A stretch of DNA of 64,000 nt from Thermomicrobiales bacterium (GTDB taxonomy: Bacteria > Chloroflexota > Chloroflexia > Thermomicrobiales > CADCWN01), in contig JAUJMV010000011.1 in the NCBI GenBank assembly GCA_030446685.1, positions 1-64,000 of the forward strand, given 5' to 3'. The stretch's first letter is position 1. The number at the start of each line of letters is the position of its first letter. The notes under the pieces were generated by a model. It was not told the DNA's origin. It did not search any database and saw nothing but the letters and a program-made list of their open reading frames with translations. Shown piece by piece: positions 53,274 through 60,843 of this stretch. The position numbers and the translations under genes are program-made.

Positions 53274-53391
53274 CGGGAGTCGGGAGTAGAGAGTCGGGAG
53301 TAGAAGGCGGATCGTTGTTGCTGGCCGCGCGTGGACTCTGTCCCGTGGGCCACTCCCGACTCTCTACTCCCGACTCCCGACTCCTTACACC
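53274..53391. repeat. Short-period inverted repeat pair (GTCGGGA type)
   Basis: GTCGGGAGT units at 53275-53308 and the inverse ACTCCCGAC units at 53352-53384 flank a spacer. It lies between leuS and the histidine kinase and could form a long hairpin. Confidence 0.85.
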
Positions 53392-55853
53392 ACGATGTTG
53401 ATCAGCCGCCCCGGCACGTAGATCACCTTCTTCGGCGCCTTGCCGGCCAGGAAGGGGGCGACCTTCTCGCTGGTTGCGGCTAGGTCGCGCGCCGCCCCCT
53501 CGCTGATGCCGGCCGGCGCCTCCAGGCGGTCGCGCAGCTTGCCGTTGACCTGCACGACGAGCGTGACCGTCTCCTCCGCGACCAGCGCCGGGTCGGACGC
53601 CGGCCAGGACTGCTGGTGGACGCTGTAGCCGCCTCCCTGCCGCGCCCACAGCTCCTCCGCCAGGAAGGGCGTCACCGGGGCCAGCATCAGCGTCAGCGTC
53701 CGCAGCGCCTCCGCGCGCTGTCCGGCGGTGAAGGCGTCGCGGTTGTCGCCGACCCAGTTACTATACTCCATCAGCCCGGCGATCGCGGTGTGGAACTGGT
53801 AGCCCTCCAGTTGCTCGGTCACCCGCTTGATGTAGCGGTGCATCGGGCGCAGATCCGCGCCCGCCCCGCCCTCGGGCGCCGGATCGACCACCAGCCGCCA
53901 GACCCGCTCCAGGAAGCGCGTCACCCCGACCAGGTTCTGGTCGCTGAAGACGTTGTCCTGGTCGAACGGCCCTAGGAAGAGCATGTACGTGCGGAAGGCA
54001 TCCGCCCCGACCCGCGCGAAGTACTCATCGGGGTTGACGACGTTGCCGCGCGACTTGCTCATCTTCGCGCCCTCGCGCGTGATGAAGCCGTGCAGCCGCA
54101 GCCGCCGGAACGGCTCCTCGAACGGCAGGTGGCCCAGGTCGTGCAGCACCATCGTGACGAAGCGCGCGTAGAGGTGGTGCATCACGACGTGCTCTTTGCC
54201 GCCGAAGTACATGTCCACCGGCAGCCACGCCGCGATCCGCTCGCGGTCGAACGGGCGGTCGTCCCACTCGGTGCAAGGGTAGCGCAGGAAGTACCACGAC
54301 GAATCCAGGAAGGTGTCCGAGACGTCGGTCTCGCGCTCGGCCGGCCCGCCGCAGATCGGGCAGGTCGTCTTGACGAACGATTCCACCGACGCCAGCGGCG
54401 ATTTGCCGGTCCCGGTCGGGCGGAACTCGTCCACCTCCGGCAGCAGCACCGGCAACTGCTCCTCCGGCACCGGCACGATCCCGTCCCGCGCGCAGTAGAC
54501 GATCGGGATCGGCGGCCCCCAGTACCGCTGGCGCGAGATCAACCAGTCGCGCAGCCGGTAGGTGACGCGCGGCCGCCCCGCGCCCCGCTCGGCCAGCGAG
54601 GCGGTGATCGCCCGCTTCGCCTCCTCCCACGGCAGGCCGTCGAACTGGCCGGAGTTGATCAGCACTCCCGGCCCGGTGTACGCCGCCTCGGCGATCCCCA
54701 CCTCGCTCTCGACGACCTCGACGATCGGCAGATCGAACTTCTGGGCGAACTCATAGTCCCGCTCGTCGTGCGCCGGCACCGCCATGATCGCCCCGGTGCC
54801 GTAGCCCAGCAGCACGTAATCGGCGATCCAGATCGGCACCGGCCGGTCGGTCGCCGGGTTGAACGCGTAGGCCCCGGTGAAGACGCCGGTCTTCTCGCGC
54901 TCGGCGTTGGTCCGCTCGATCTCGGTCGCCCCGCGCGCCCGCTCGACGTACGCCTCGACCGCCGCGCGCTGCCCCGGCGTGGTGATCCGCTCGACCAGTT
55001 TGTGCTCCGGCGCCAGCACCACGTAGGTCGCGCCGAAGACGGTGTCGGGCCGCGTGGTGAAGACCGGGATCGGGTCCCCCGTGCCGTCCACCGTGAAGAT
55101 CAGCTCCGCGCCCTCGCTGCGGCCGATCCAGTGGGCCTGGCGGCGCTTGCTCTCCTCCGGCCAGTCCAGCGCCTCCAGCCCGTGCAGCAGGCGGTCGGCG
55201 TAATCCGTGATTTTGAAGAACCACTGCGTCAGCTCGCGCTGCACGACCGGGGTGCCGCAGCGCTCGCAGCGCCCGTCGATCACCTGCTCGTTCGCCAGCA
55301 CCGTCAGGTCGGTCGGGCACCAGTTGACCGGGGCCTCCTTCCGCACCGCCAGCCCCGCCTTGTACAATTGCAAGAAAATCCACTGCGTCCAGCGGTAGTA
55401 ATCCGGCCGGCTCGTATCGACCGAGTGGCTCCAGTCGAACATCGCGCCGATGCGGCTCAGTTGCTCCTCGCGGTAGCGCCGGGTGGTCCGCACGGTCAGC
55501 TCCATCGGGTTGATGTTCTGCTTCAGCGCGTAGTTCTCCGAGTGGATGCCGAACGCGTCGAAGCCCATCGGCTGGAAGACCTCGTAGCCGCGCATCCGCT
55601 GGAAGCGCCCGTTGGTGTCGGCGCCGCCGTAGGTGTAGGTGTGCCCGATGTGCAGCCCCTCCGCCGACGGGTAAGGGAACTCCATCAGGTTGTAGAACTT
55701 GGTCTTGCCGCCGGACAGCGCCAGGTCGGTGCGGTACAGCCCGCTCTCCTCCCAGCGCCGCCGCCACTTCGTCTCGATCTCCCGCGGATTGTACCGCTCG
55801 CGCCCGGCCTCCCCGGCCGCGGCGGCCTCCGGCGCGATCGTCTGCTCGCTCAT
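53385..55853 (-). CDS. leuS: Leucyl-tRNA synthetase
   Basis: 822 residues, class I. The HIGH motif is in SAEGLHIGHTYTYGG (residues 68-71), the CP1 editing domain includes VFTTRPDTVFGATYVVLAPE, and the KMSKS motif is REGAKMSKSRGN near residue 595. A C-terminal anticodon-binding domain ends RDLAATSEKVAPFLAGKAPK. Start ATG at 55853 follows GGAGGCGAGC. It charges tRNA-Leu. It is controlled by the T-box leader at 56009-56370: uncharged tRNA-Leu should favour the antiterminator. Confidence 0.97.
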   Translation of the reverse strand: MSEQTIAPEAAAAGEAGRERYNPREIETKWRRRWEESGLYRTDLALSGGKTKFYNLMEFPYPSAEGLHIGHTYTYGGADTNGRFQRMRGYEVFQPMGFDAFGIHSENYALKQNINPMELTVRTTRRYREEQLSRIGAMFDWSHSVDTSRPDYYRWTQWIFLQLYKAGLAVRKEAPVNWCPTDLTVLANEQVIDGRCERCGTPVVQRELTQWFFKITDYADRLLHGLEALDWPEESKRRQAHWIGRSEGAELIFTVDGTGDPIPVFTTRPDTVFGATYVVLAPEHKLVERITTPGQRAAVEAYVERARGATEIERTNAEREKTGVFTGAYAFNPATDRPVPIWIADYVLLGYGTGAIMAVPAHDERDYEFAQKFDLPIVEVVESEVGIAEAAYTGPGVLINSGQFDGLPWEEAKRAITASLAERGAGRPRVTYRLRDWLISRQRYWGPPIPIVYCARDGIVPVPEEQLPVLLPEVDEFRPTGTGKSPLASVESFVKTTCPICGGPAERETDVSDTFLDSSWYFLRYPCTEWDDRPFDRERIAAWLPVDMYFGGKEHVVMHHLYARFVTMVLHDLGHLPFEEPFRRLRLHGFITREGAKMSKSRGNVVNPDEYFARVGADAFRTYMLFLGPFDQDNVFSDQNLVGVTRFLERVWRLVVDPAPEGGAGADLRPMHRYIKRVTEQLEGYQFHTAIAGLMEYSNWVGDNRDAFTAGQRAEALRTLTLMLAPVTPFLAEELWARQGGGYSVHQQSWPASDPALVAEETVTLVVQVNGKLRDRLEAPAGISEGAARDLAATSEKVAPFLAGKAPKKVIYVPGRLINIVV

Positions 55854-55867
55854 GCTCGCCTCCAACT

Positions 55868-55996
55868 CGGGTCGCACGTCGCACGTCCGAACGTCGAACG
55901 TCCCTCACTCGCAAGCCAGCGCCCGGTAGAACGCCCCGTCGACAACCACGAGGTGTGACGACGGAGGACCTTCGACCTTCGACCTTCGACCCGTCC
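55868..55996. repeat. Short-period repeats in the leuS 5' leader
   Basis: GTCGCACGTC/GAACGTC units at 55869-55902 and ACCTTCG units at 55967-55993 lie between the T-box terminator and the leuS start. Their position makes them part of the leuS messenger leader. Confidence 0.7.
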
Positions 55997-56015
55997 CCCT
56001 TCGACCCCCAAACGA

Positions 56016-56051
56016 AAGCGCCCCCGTCCCATTGCAGGGACGAGGGCGCTT
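56016..56051 (-). terminator. T-box intrinsic terminator before leuS
   Basis: Arms 56037-56051 and 56016-56030 pair over 15 bp with one G-U, loop of 6, followed on the transcript by UCGUUU. Competes with the antiterminator. Confidence 0.9.
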
Positions 56052-56097
56052 CTTGCGGTCCTTCGCGGTACCACCCGGCTTGATCGGTCCGCCCGTG

Positions 56098-56173
56098 TGG
56101 TGGAGCTGAGGGGACTCGAACCCCTTACCTCAACACTGCCAGTGTTGCGCTCTCCCAGATGAGCTACAGCCCC
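56098..56173 (-). tRNA. tRNA-Ala (anticodon GGC), inside the T-box leader
   Basis: 76 bases with an encoded CCA. Acceptor GGGGCUG pairs with CAGCUCC, including the G3-U70 wobble that defines tRNA-Ala. D-stem GCUC/GAGC, anticodon stem CAACA/UGUUG with loop CUGGCAG (anticodon GGC), T-arm AGGGG-UUCGAGU-CCCCU, discriminator A73. It decodes GCC/GCU. It occupies the loop of Stem III of the leuS T-box, so its transcription starts at the leuS leader promoter and precedes the terminator. Confidence 0.95.
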
Positions 56174-56376
56174 CGATGCGGCGACCGATCCACTCGCGAC
56201 CCCGTAACGGTGGTCAACCGGCGACGGCTCCCGAGGGTGACCGTCGCGGCTCACAGGCGAGTTCGACCCCGTCCACCGGGCTTGCACCACCGCCCGGCTC
56301 GCTGCGCCCGCGGGTCTACTACTCCTGCTCCGCGCCTTTGCACTATGATGGGAGAGCATGCCCTCCCAGGACGCTA

Positions 56377-56406
56377 ATGATAGCAGCGCGGGCGCGAGAC
56401 TGTCAA
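56377..56406 (-). promoter_or_regulatory. Sigma70-type promoter for the tRNA-Ala/T-box/leuS transcript
   Basis: On the minus strand TTGACA (56401-56406) and TATCAT (56377-56382) are spaced by 18 bases. The expected start near 56370 lies just before Stem I. It is one of the best promoter matches in the window. Confidence 0.85.
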
Positions 56407-56547
56407 GCGGAACGCCACCGGCGGCAGCGTTCAGGACGGGCTTGCTCGCGGCGGGCGGCGCCGTCCGCCGCCACCCACGGCGGGCGGGCAGCGAAGGGAC
56501 TTGGCTCCCTCCCCCTGGCCCCGTAGCGAATCCGCAATCCGCAATCG

Positions 56548-57516
56548 TCAGAGCCAGTTCTTGCCCTTGAAGTAGGCGCGCAGGCCAAAGCCGAGGGCGA
56601 GCATGACGAGGAGGACGGCGGGATAGCCGAAGCGCGTGGCAAGTTCCGGCATGTGCTCGAAATTCATGCCGTAGATGCCGGCGATCAGCGTGACGCTCAT
56701 CAGGATGATCGAATAGGCGGTCATCGTCTTGATCACGCGGTTGGTGCTGTCCGCCTTGAGGGACTGGTGCGAGTCGAAGACCGCCTCCAGCAGATCGCGA
56801 TAGCCGTCGATCGCGTTCGTGACCCGGATGACGTGGTCGTCCACATCCTGGAAATACCGCGCGACCTTCTTGCTGATGAACGGCAACTCGCGCCGCACCA
56901 GCACCGCCATCACGTCGCGCTCCGGCAGGACCGCCTGGCGCATGGTGATCAGTTCCTTGCGCAGGGCGAAGGTGTTCTGGATCCCCTCGGCCTCGACGTT
57001 GGTCAGCACCCGCCGCTCCAGGTCGCCGATGCAGCGCCCGATCTCGTCGACCACCGGGAAGTAGTGATCGACGATCGTGTCGAGCAGGGAGTAGAGGAGC
57101 ACGCCGACGCCATTCTCGATCTGCGCCGTGTTGTCGTGGAAGCGCCCCGCGACCTCCGCGATCTCCTCGATCGGATCGTAATGGACCGTGACCATGAAGT
57201 TCTTGCCGACGAAGATGTCGAGCTCGTGCTCGTCGATCTGGCGGCCCTCCGCGACCCAGTCGATGTCGTAGAAGACGATGAAGAAGACGTCGTCGTAGCG
57301 GTCGATCTTCGGGCGCTGGTGCGGCTTGGCCGCGTCCTCCACCGCCAGCGGGTGGAAGCCGAACTCGCCGGCGATGGCGCGCAGCTCCTCGGCCGTCGGC
57401 CGCTCCAGGTCGATCCAGAGCAGATTGCCCTCGTCGGCCAGCAGCCGCCCGATCTCGGCCGGCGCCACGTCGCGCCGGAGCTGATACCCCTCCGCGCAGA
57501 GCATCGTGCGCAACAT
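56548..57516 (-). CDS. corA: CorA family Mg2+/Co2+ transporter
   Basis: 322 residues. A large N-terminal cytoplasmic domain (NLLWIDLERPTAEELRAIAG) is followed by a long helix and two C-terminal TM helices. The ion-selectivity GMN motif is in LIAGIYGMNFEHMPEL (near residue 285), and the tail is basic (YFKGKNWL). It forms pentameric channels for Mg2+. It lies upstream of the tRNA/T-box/leuS unit on the same strand and about 140 bases from that promoter. Confidence 0.95.
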   Translation of the reverse strand: MLRTMLCAEGYQLRRDVAPAEIGRLLADEGNLLWIDLERPTAEELRAIAGEFGFHPLAVEDAAKPHQRPKIDRYDDVFFIVFYDIDWVAEGRQIDEHELDIFVGKNFMVTVHYDPIEEIAEVAGRFHDNTAQIENGVGVLLYSLLDTIVDHYFPVVDEIGRCIGDLERRVLTNVEAEGIQNTFALRKELITMRQAVLPERDVMAVLVRRELPFISKKVARYFQDVDDHVIRVTNAIDGYRDLLEAVFDSHQSLKADSTNRVIKTMTAYSIILMSVTLIAGIYGMNFEHMPELATRFGYPAVLLVMLALGFGLRAYFKGKNWL

Positions 57517-57535
57517 CCGGACGCCCCCCTCCTAC

Positions 57536-57680
57536 GAACGCGGAACGTCGAACGCGGAACGCGGAAAAGGACGGTCGCGCGACGGTCCGTTCACCCGGCA
57601 GCGATCGCCCCCCATTGCCCGGTGTTTCGCATACACCGTTGTTCCGCGTTCGACGTTCCGCATTCCGCGTTGGACTAGCG
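57536..57680. repeat. Short-period inverted repeat pair (GAACGCG type)
   Basis: GAACGCGGAACGTC-type units (57538-57570) face inverse TTCCGCGTTCGACG units (57643-57672) across about 70 bases, between corA and the DUF2905 gene. Confidence 0.8.
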
Positions 57681-57899
57681 CCGCAACCACAGGTTGAGCA
57701 GGATCGTCAGCAGGAGGCTGAGGAGCAGCGAGGTGGCGAGCGGGATGAAGCAGCTCACCGGCCCGCGCGTGATCATGATGTCGCCCGGCAGCCGCCCGCC
57801 GGGGACGATCCGCGCCAGCAGCACCAGCACCATGCCGAGCACCAGCAGGAGCCCCCCACCGACGAGCAGCAACCGCCCGAACTGTCCCAGGTCATTCAT
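57675..57899 (-). CDS. DUF2905 membrane protein
   Basis: 74 residues: LGQFGRLLLVGGGLLLVLGM, then IVPGGRLPGDIMITRGPVSC and a second TM helix. The GRLPGDI centre is the DUF2905 signature. Function unknown. It overlaps the end of the small gene at 57892 and probably shares its transcript. Confidence 0.9.
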   Translation of the reverse strand: MNDLGQFGRLLLVGGGLLLVLGMVLVLLARIVPGGRLPGDIMITRGPVSCFIPLATSLLLSLLLTILLNLWLRR

Positions 57900-58149
57900 G
57901 CCGGACCACCTGTCGCTCGTCGGCCGGGGCATCGGCGACACGCTCGTCCCGCCCCCCGGCCGGCCCTTCCTCATCCAACGCCGCGGGCCGGGGTTCGGTG
58001 AAGCCGGAAACCAGGCTGAAGACGAGCATGAAGATCAGCGGCGCGACGAAGATCAGCGCCGCCACCGCGACGATCAAACCGACCGCGCGCAGCGCCTCGA
58101 ACAGGATGTCCACGGTTCCCTTCCCCCCGGTCAACGCGCCGCGCACCAT
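57892..58149 (-). CDS. Small single-TM protein
   Basis: 85 residues; a long hydrophobic helix (VGLIVAVAALIFVAPLIFML) then a charged tail. Its end overlaps the DUF2905 start by 8 bases, suggesting coupling. No family is recognised. Confidence 0.6.
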   Translation of the reverse strand: MVRGALTGGKGTVDILFEALRAVGLIVAVAALIFVAPLIFMLVFSLVSGFTEPRPAALDEEGPAGGRDERVADAPADERQVVRHE

Positions 58150-58279
58150 GGCGCGCCCGCCGCCCCCACACCGATCAGTATAGCAATCTCCCCCGCGTAC
58201 GGCGATGGGCGGACGCGATCATAAGGCCGTTCCCCCCGCACTCCTGCAACATCGGCGGAGATCGAGCCGTTGTGACCGC

Positions 58280-58366
58280 TGTAGGGGCGGGTTTCAAACC
58301 CGCCCTGGTCGGCATGCCTCGAACCTGGGGGCGAGGCAACCGGGCGGGATCGAAACCCGCCCCTAC
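58280..58366. repeat. Interspersed palindromic element, GGGTTTCAAACCCGCCC type
   Basis: TGTAGGGGCGGGTTTCAAAC at the left and GATCGAAACCCGCCCCTAC at the right are inverse ends about 87 bases apart. Noncoding. Confidence 0.85.
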
Positions 58367-58591
58367 CGGCACCCGGATAGACGTACCCGTCCCCGCGCTC
58401 CGGCCGCTCCATCCCTTCGCGCCGTCCCGGGGGCAATGCCGCCGGGCGCTGGTATACTATCCCGCACAGGGCAGCAGGCGCGCGGGGCCGGCGGGCCGCT
58501 CATCGTCGCCATCGCGGGCGCTCGACGCTCGCGGCGCCGGAGAGGTTCGGCGGCGGGCCGACGCGCACAATCCGTTCTCGCAGGGGGAGGC

Positions 58592-59527
58592 ATGGTCACC
58601 GATCCGGTCGCGTTCACCATCGGGCCGCTCGCCGTGCGCTGGTACGGCATCCTGATCATGCTCGGGGTGCTGGCCGGCTCGTTCCTGGCCGCCCAGCTCG
58701 CGCGGCGCAAGGGGCACGACCCCGACCACCTGTGGAACATGGTGCCGTTCGTCGTCTTCACGGCGATCCTCGGCGCGCGCGCCTACTGGGTCTTCCTCGC
58801 CTGGGACACCTGCTGCGCGGACAATCCGCTGCAGGCGTTCAACATCCGCAGCGGCGGCATCTCGATCCACGGGGCGATCGTCTTCGGCATCCTCGCGATC
58901 TGGCTCTACAGCCGCTTCATCCGCCAGAGCTTCTTCCGCTGGATCGACATCATCGCCCCGGCGATGGCGCTCGGGCAGGCGGTCGGGCGCTGGGGCAACT
59001 TCACCAACCAGGAGCTGTTCGGCCCGCCGACCGGCCGCCCGTGGGGCATCTACATCCAGCCGCAGAACCGGCCCCCGGCCTACCGGGACAACGAGTACTT
59101 CCACCCCACCTTCCTCTACGAATCGGTCTACAACCTCTTCGTCTGCGGCGCGCTGACCTGGCTGGTGCTGCGGATCGACAAGGACCGGCGCCTGCGCGAC
59201 GGTGACGCCCTCTGGGTCTACCTGATCCTCTACGCCATCGGCCGGTTCGCGATCGAGACGATCCGCACCGACAGCCTCTACGTCGGCCCCTTCAAGGCGG
59301 CGCACATCGCCTCCGTCCTGGCGCTGCTGGTCGGGCTGATCGGCCTCGGCATCCGGCACATCGGCTGGCGCGGGCGCGACACCGACGGCTCCGAGACGCC
59401 GGTCGCGGCGGGGGCGCCCCCCATCGACGACGTCGAGGCGGCCGCCGCGCCGGCGCGCCCGGCGCACCTGGTCGGCAAGTCGGTCCACGCCGGGCGCGAC
59501 AACGAACCCACAACGCGGGGGACCTAA
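58592..59527 (+). CDS. lgt: Prolipoprotein diacylglyceryl transferase
   Basis: 311 residues, about seven TM helices. It transfers diacylglycerol from phosphatidylglycerol to the lipobox Cys of prolipoproteins at the membrane. The Lgt signature GRWGNFTNQELFG is near residue 131; RWYGILIMLGVLAG and HPTFLYESVYNLF are also typical. The C-terminal 45 residues are polar and specific to this protein. Start ATG at 58592 follows GGGGGAGG. Confidence 0.95.
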   Translation: MVTDPVAFTIGPLAVRWYGILIMLGVLAGSFLAAQLARRKGHDPDHLWNMVPFVVFTAILGARAYWVFLAWDTCCADNPLQAFNIRSGGISIHGAIVFGILAIWLYSRFIRQSFFRWIDIIAPAMALGQAVGRWGNFTNQELFGPPTGRPWGIYIQPQNRPPAYRDNEYFHPTFLYESVYNLFVCGALTWLVLRIDKDRRLRDGDALWVYLILYAIGRFAIETIRTDSLYVGPFKAAHIASVLALLVGLIGLGIRHIGWRGRDTDGSETPVAAGAPPIDDVEAAAAPARPAHLVGKSVHAGRDNEPTTRGT

Positions 59528-59919
59528 CCCTACCCCCCACCGGGAGATTAGGCGCCCCCGTCAGCGGCCCAATCGTCACATTTCGCGATTCTGTCTCCGA
59601 TGCGGGGGCCGAGTGCATCCCGCCGCGACCGCTGCGCGGAGCCATCCGACCCTGCCTCCCGCGCGGAGGCTGGGCCGCTCCCTGTCCTTGTCATCCTGAG
59701 CCGCGGCGAAGGATCGCGCTCCCTGGCGCCCGCATAGCGGATGGTCTCGTGCGGTGCCTTGTCAACCGATCCTTCGCTCCGCTCAGGATGACAAGGCGGG
59801 GACGTTCGCGTACCGGCAGGGAGACACCGATTCCGGGGGGCTCGCCAACGGTACATGAGGGCCGGTGGAACGCGCGTCCCGCCGGCCCCCTAAGCTCTCG
59901 GTCATCTGCCTTCCGCCCG
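59528..59919. other. Gap holding a palindromic element, no gene
   Basis: Apart from the GTCATCCTGAGC element at 59690-59792, I see no gene or RNA in this stretch. Confidence 0.5.
59690..59792. repeat. Interspersed palindromic element, GTCATCCTGAGC type (copy 3)
   Basis: GTCATCCTGAGCCGCGGCGA at the left and CGATCCTTCGCTCCGCTCAG...GATGAC at the right. Same class as 22198-22299 and 36662-36780. Confidence 0.88.
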
Positions 59920-60639
59920 CTACTCCCGCGGGCGGCCTTCCGGTTCGCCGGGCAGATCGGGGCGCTCCCGGACCTCGCCGCGCCCGAAACGTTCGAGCTG
60001 CGCCTGGGACGCGCCGGCGATCGGCTGCTCCGGCGCCAGGCCCGGCTCCTCATCGAGCAGGCCGGCGCCGACGATCGTGCCGCCGGTCGCCCCGATGCGC
60101 CCGGCCTGCTCGCCGCCCGTCATCTGGGTGGTCGAGGGGGTCGTCTGCGCGCCGACGCTGGAGACCGTCGACCCGCCGGTCGCCGCGTCCGTGGCGGACC
60201 CGTCGGGGCGCTCCAGGCGCGAGGTCAGCCGCTGCAACTGCTCGTTCAACTCGCGCAAGCCGAGGGTCAGCCCGCCGCGCACCTCGTCAACCAGCTCGGT
60301 CGCGCGGGTCGTCTCGGCGGCCTTGCCGACCTGCTCCTTCATCGACTGGGTCATCGTCTGCGCGCGCGGGTTCGTCCGCAGGGTGTTGACCGCCTCATTC
60401 AACTGGTCGCGCAGCAGGCGCAGCCCGTCGGTCAATTCCTGCTGGATCTCCTGCCGCTGCTCGCTCTGCCAGGCGGCGCGGGTGGTGTTGGCGAGCTGGC
60501 GGCCCAGCTCCTGCAACTCGCGCGTCACCCCGCCCGGCGCGTCCAGGTCGCGCCGCCCGCCGCCGGGGGTCACCTCGCGCCCCGTCGCGCCCCCTTCGGC
60601 GTCCAGGTTGGGCCATTCGTCACGTCGCCGCCTGTCCAT
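59920..60639 (-). CDS. Hypothetical coiled-coil protein
   Basis: 239 residues, no TM or signal. The central part is helical, heptad-like and acidic/Gln-rich (ELQELGRQLANTTRAAWQSE, then LTDGLRLLRDQLNEAVNTLR and LRELNEQLQRLTSRLE). The C-terminal 90 residues are Gly/Thr/Glu-rich and disordered. Start MDRRRRDEW follows GGAGGGTGAC. It resembles uncharacterised Chloroflexota proteins but no family is named. Confidence 0.65.
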   Translation of the reverse strand: MDRRRRDEWPNLDAEGGATGREVTPGGGRRDLDAPGGVTRELQELGRQLANTTRAAWQSEQRQEIQQELTDGLRLLRDQLNEAVNTLRTNPRAQTMTQSMKEQVGKAAETTRATELVDEVRGGLTLGLRELNEQLQRLTSRLERPDGSATDAATGGSTVSSVGAQTTPSTTQMTGGEQAGRIGATGGTIVGAGLLDEEPGLAPEQPIAGASQAQLERFGRGEVRERPDLPGEPEGRPRE

Positions 60640-60721
60640 GTCACCCTCCCTCACTCCGGCGCTCGCCGCCGATTCGGATACCCGACACCAGCGATCTACG
60701 CAACGCCGGTGCCCTGGGTGA

Positions 60722-60843
60722 CACGAACGCGGAACGGGGAACGGGGAACGCGGAACAGGGAACGGACGTCGGGGCCGGGTAGTGCGCTACCAAGCCTCTT
60801 CATCCCTTGTTCCGCGTTCCGCATTCCCCGTTCCCCGTTCGCT
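60722..60843. repeat. Short-period inverted repeat pair (GAACGGG type)
   Basis: GAACGCGGAACGGGGAACGG units at 60725-60764 and the inverse TTCCGCGTTCCGCATTCCCC at 60808-60839 flank a 45-base spacer. It lies directly after the obgE stop. Confidence 0.85.

Larger units (their letters stand above)
56009..56370 (-). promoter_or_regulatory. Leu-specific T-box riboswitch leader of leuS, with an embedded tRNA gene
   Basis: Minus-strand transcript, 5' to 3'. Stem I: CAGGAGUAGUAGA (specifier-loop 5' side), apical hairpin CCGGGC-GGUGGUGCAA-GCCCGG, then GAA-CUC-GCCUG with specifier CUC (Leu) at 56259-56261. Stem II: GCGACGG...CCGUCGC. Stem III: GAUCGGUC...GACCGAUC, whose loop contains a whole tRNA gene. 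Then GGGUGGUACCGCG (antiterminator; the UGGU pairs with ACCA) at 56065-56076, and the terminator at 56016-56051. The Leu specifier agrees with leuS downstream. Confidence 0.92.

Noticed and set aside
50642..53401. Plus-strand open frame of 919 codons
   Set aside because: Antisense to the kinase and response regulator, whose motifs are complete; this frame has none.
54090..55958. Plus-strand open frame of 622 codons
   Set aside because: Antisense shadow of leuS.
56098..56173. Idea that the tRNA-like sequence is only a decoy or tRNA mimic within the T-box
   Set aside because: All four helices, G3-U70, T-loop TTCGAGT and encoded CCA are intact, so a true tRNA-Ala gene is the simpler reading.
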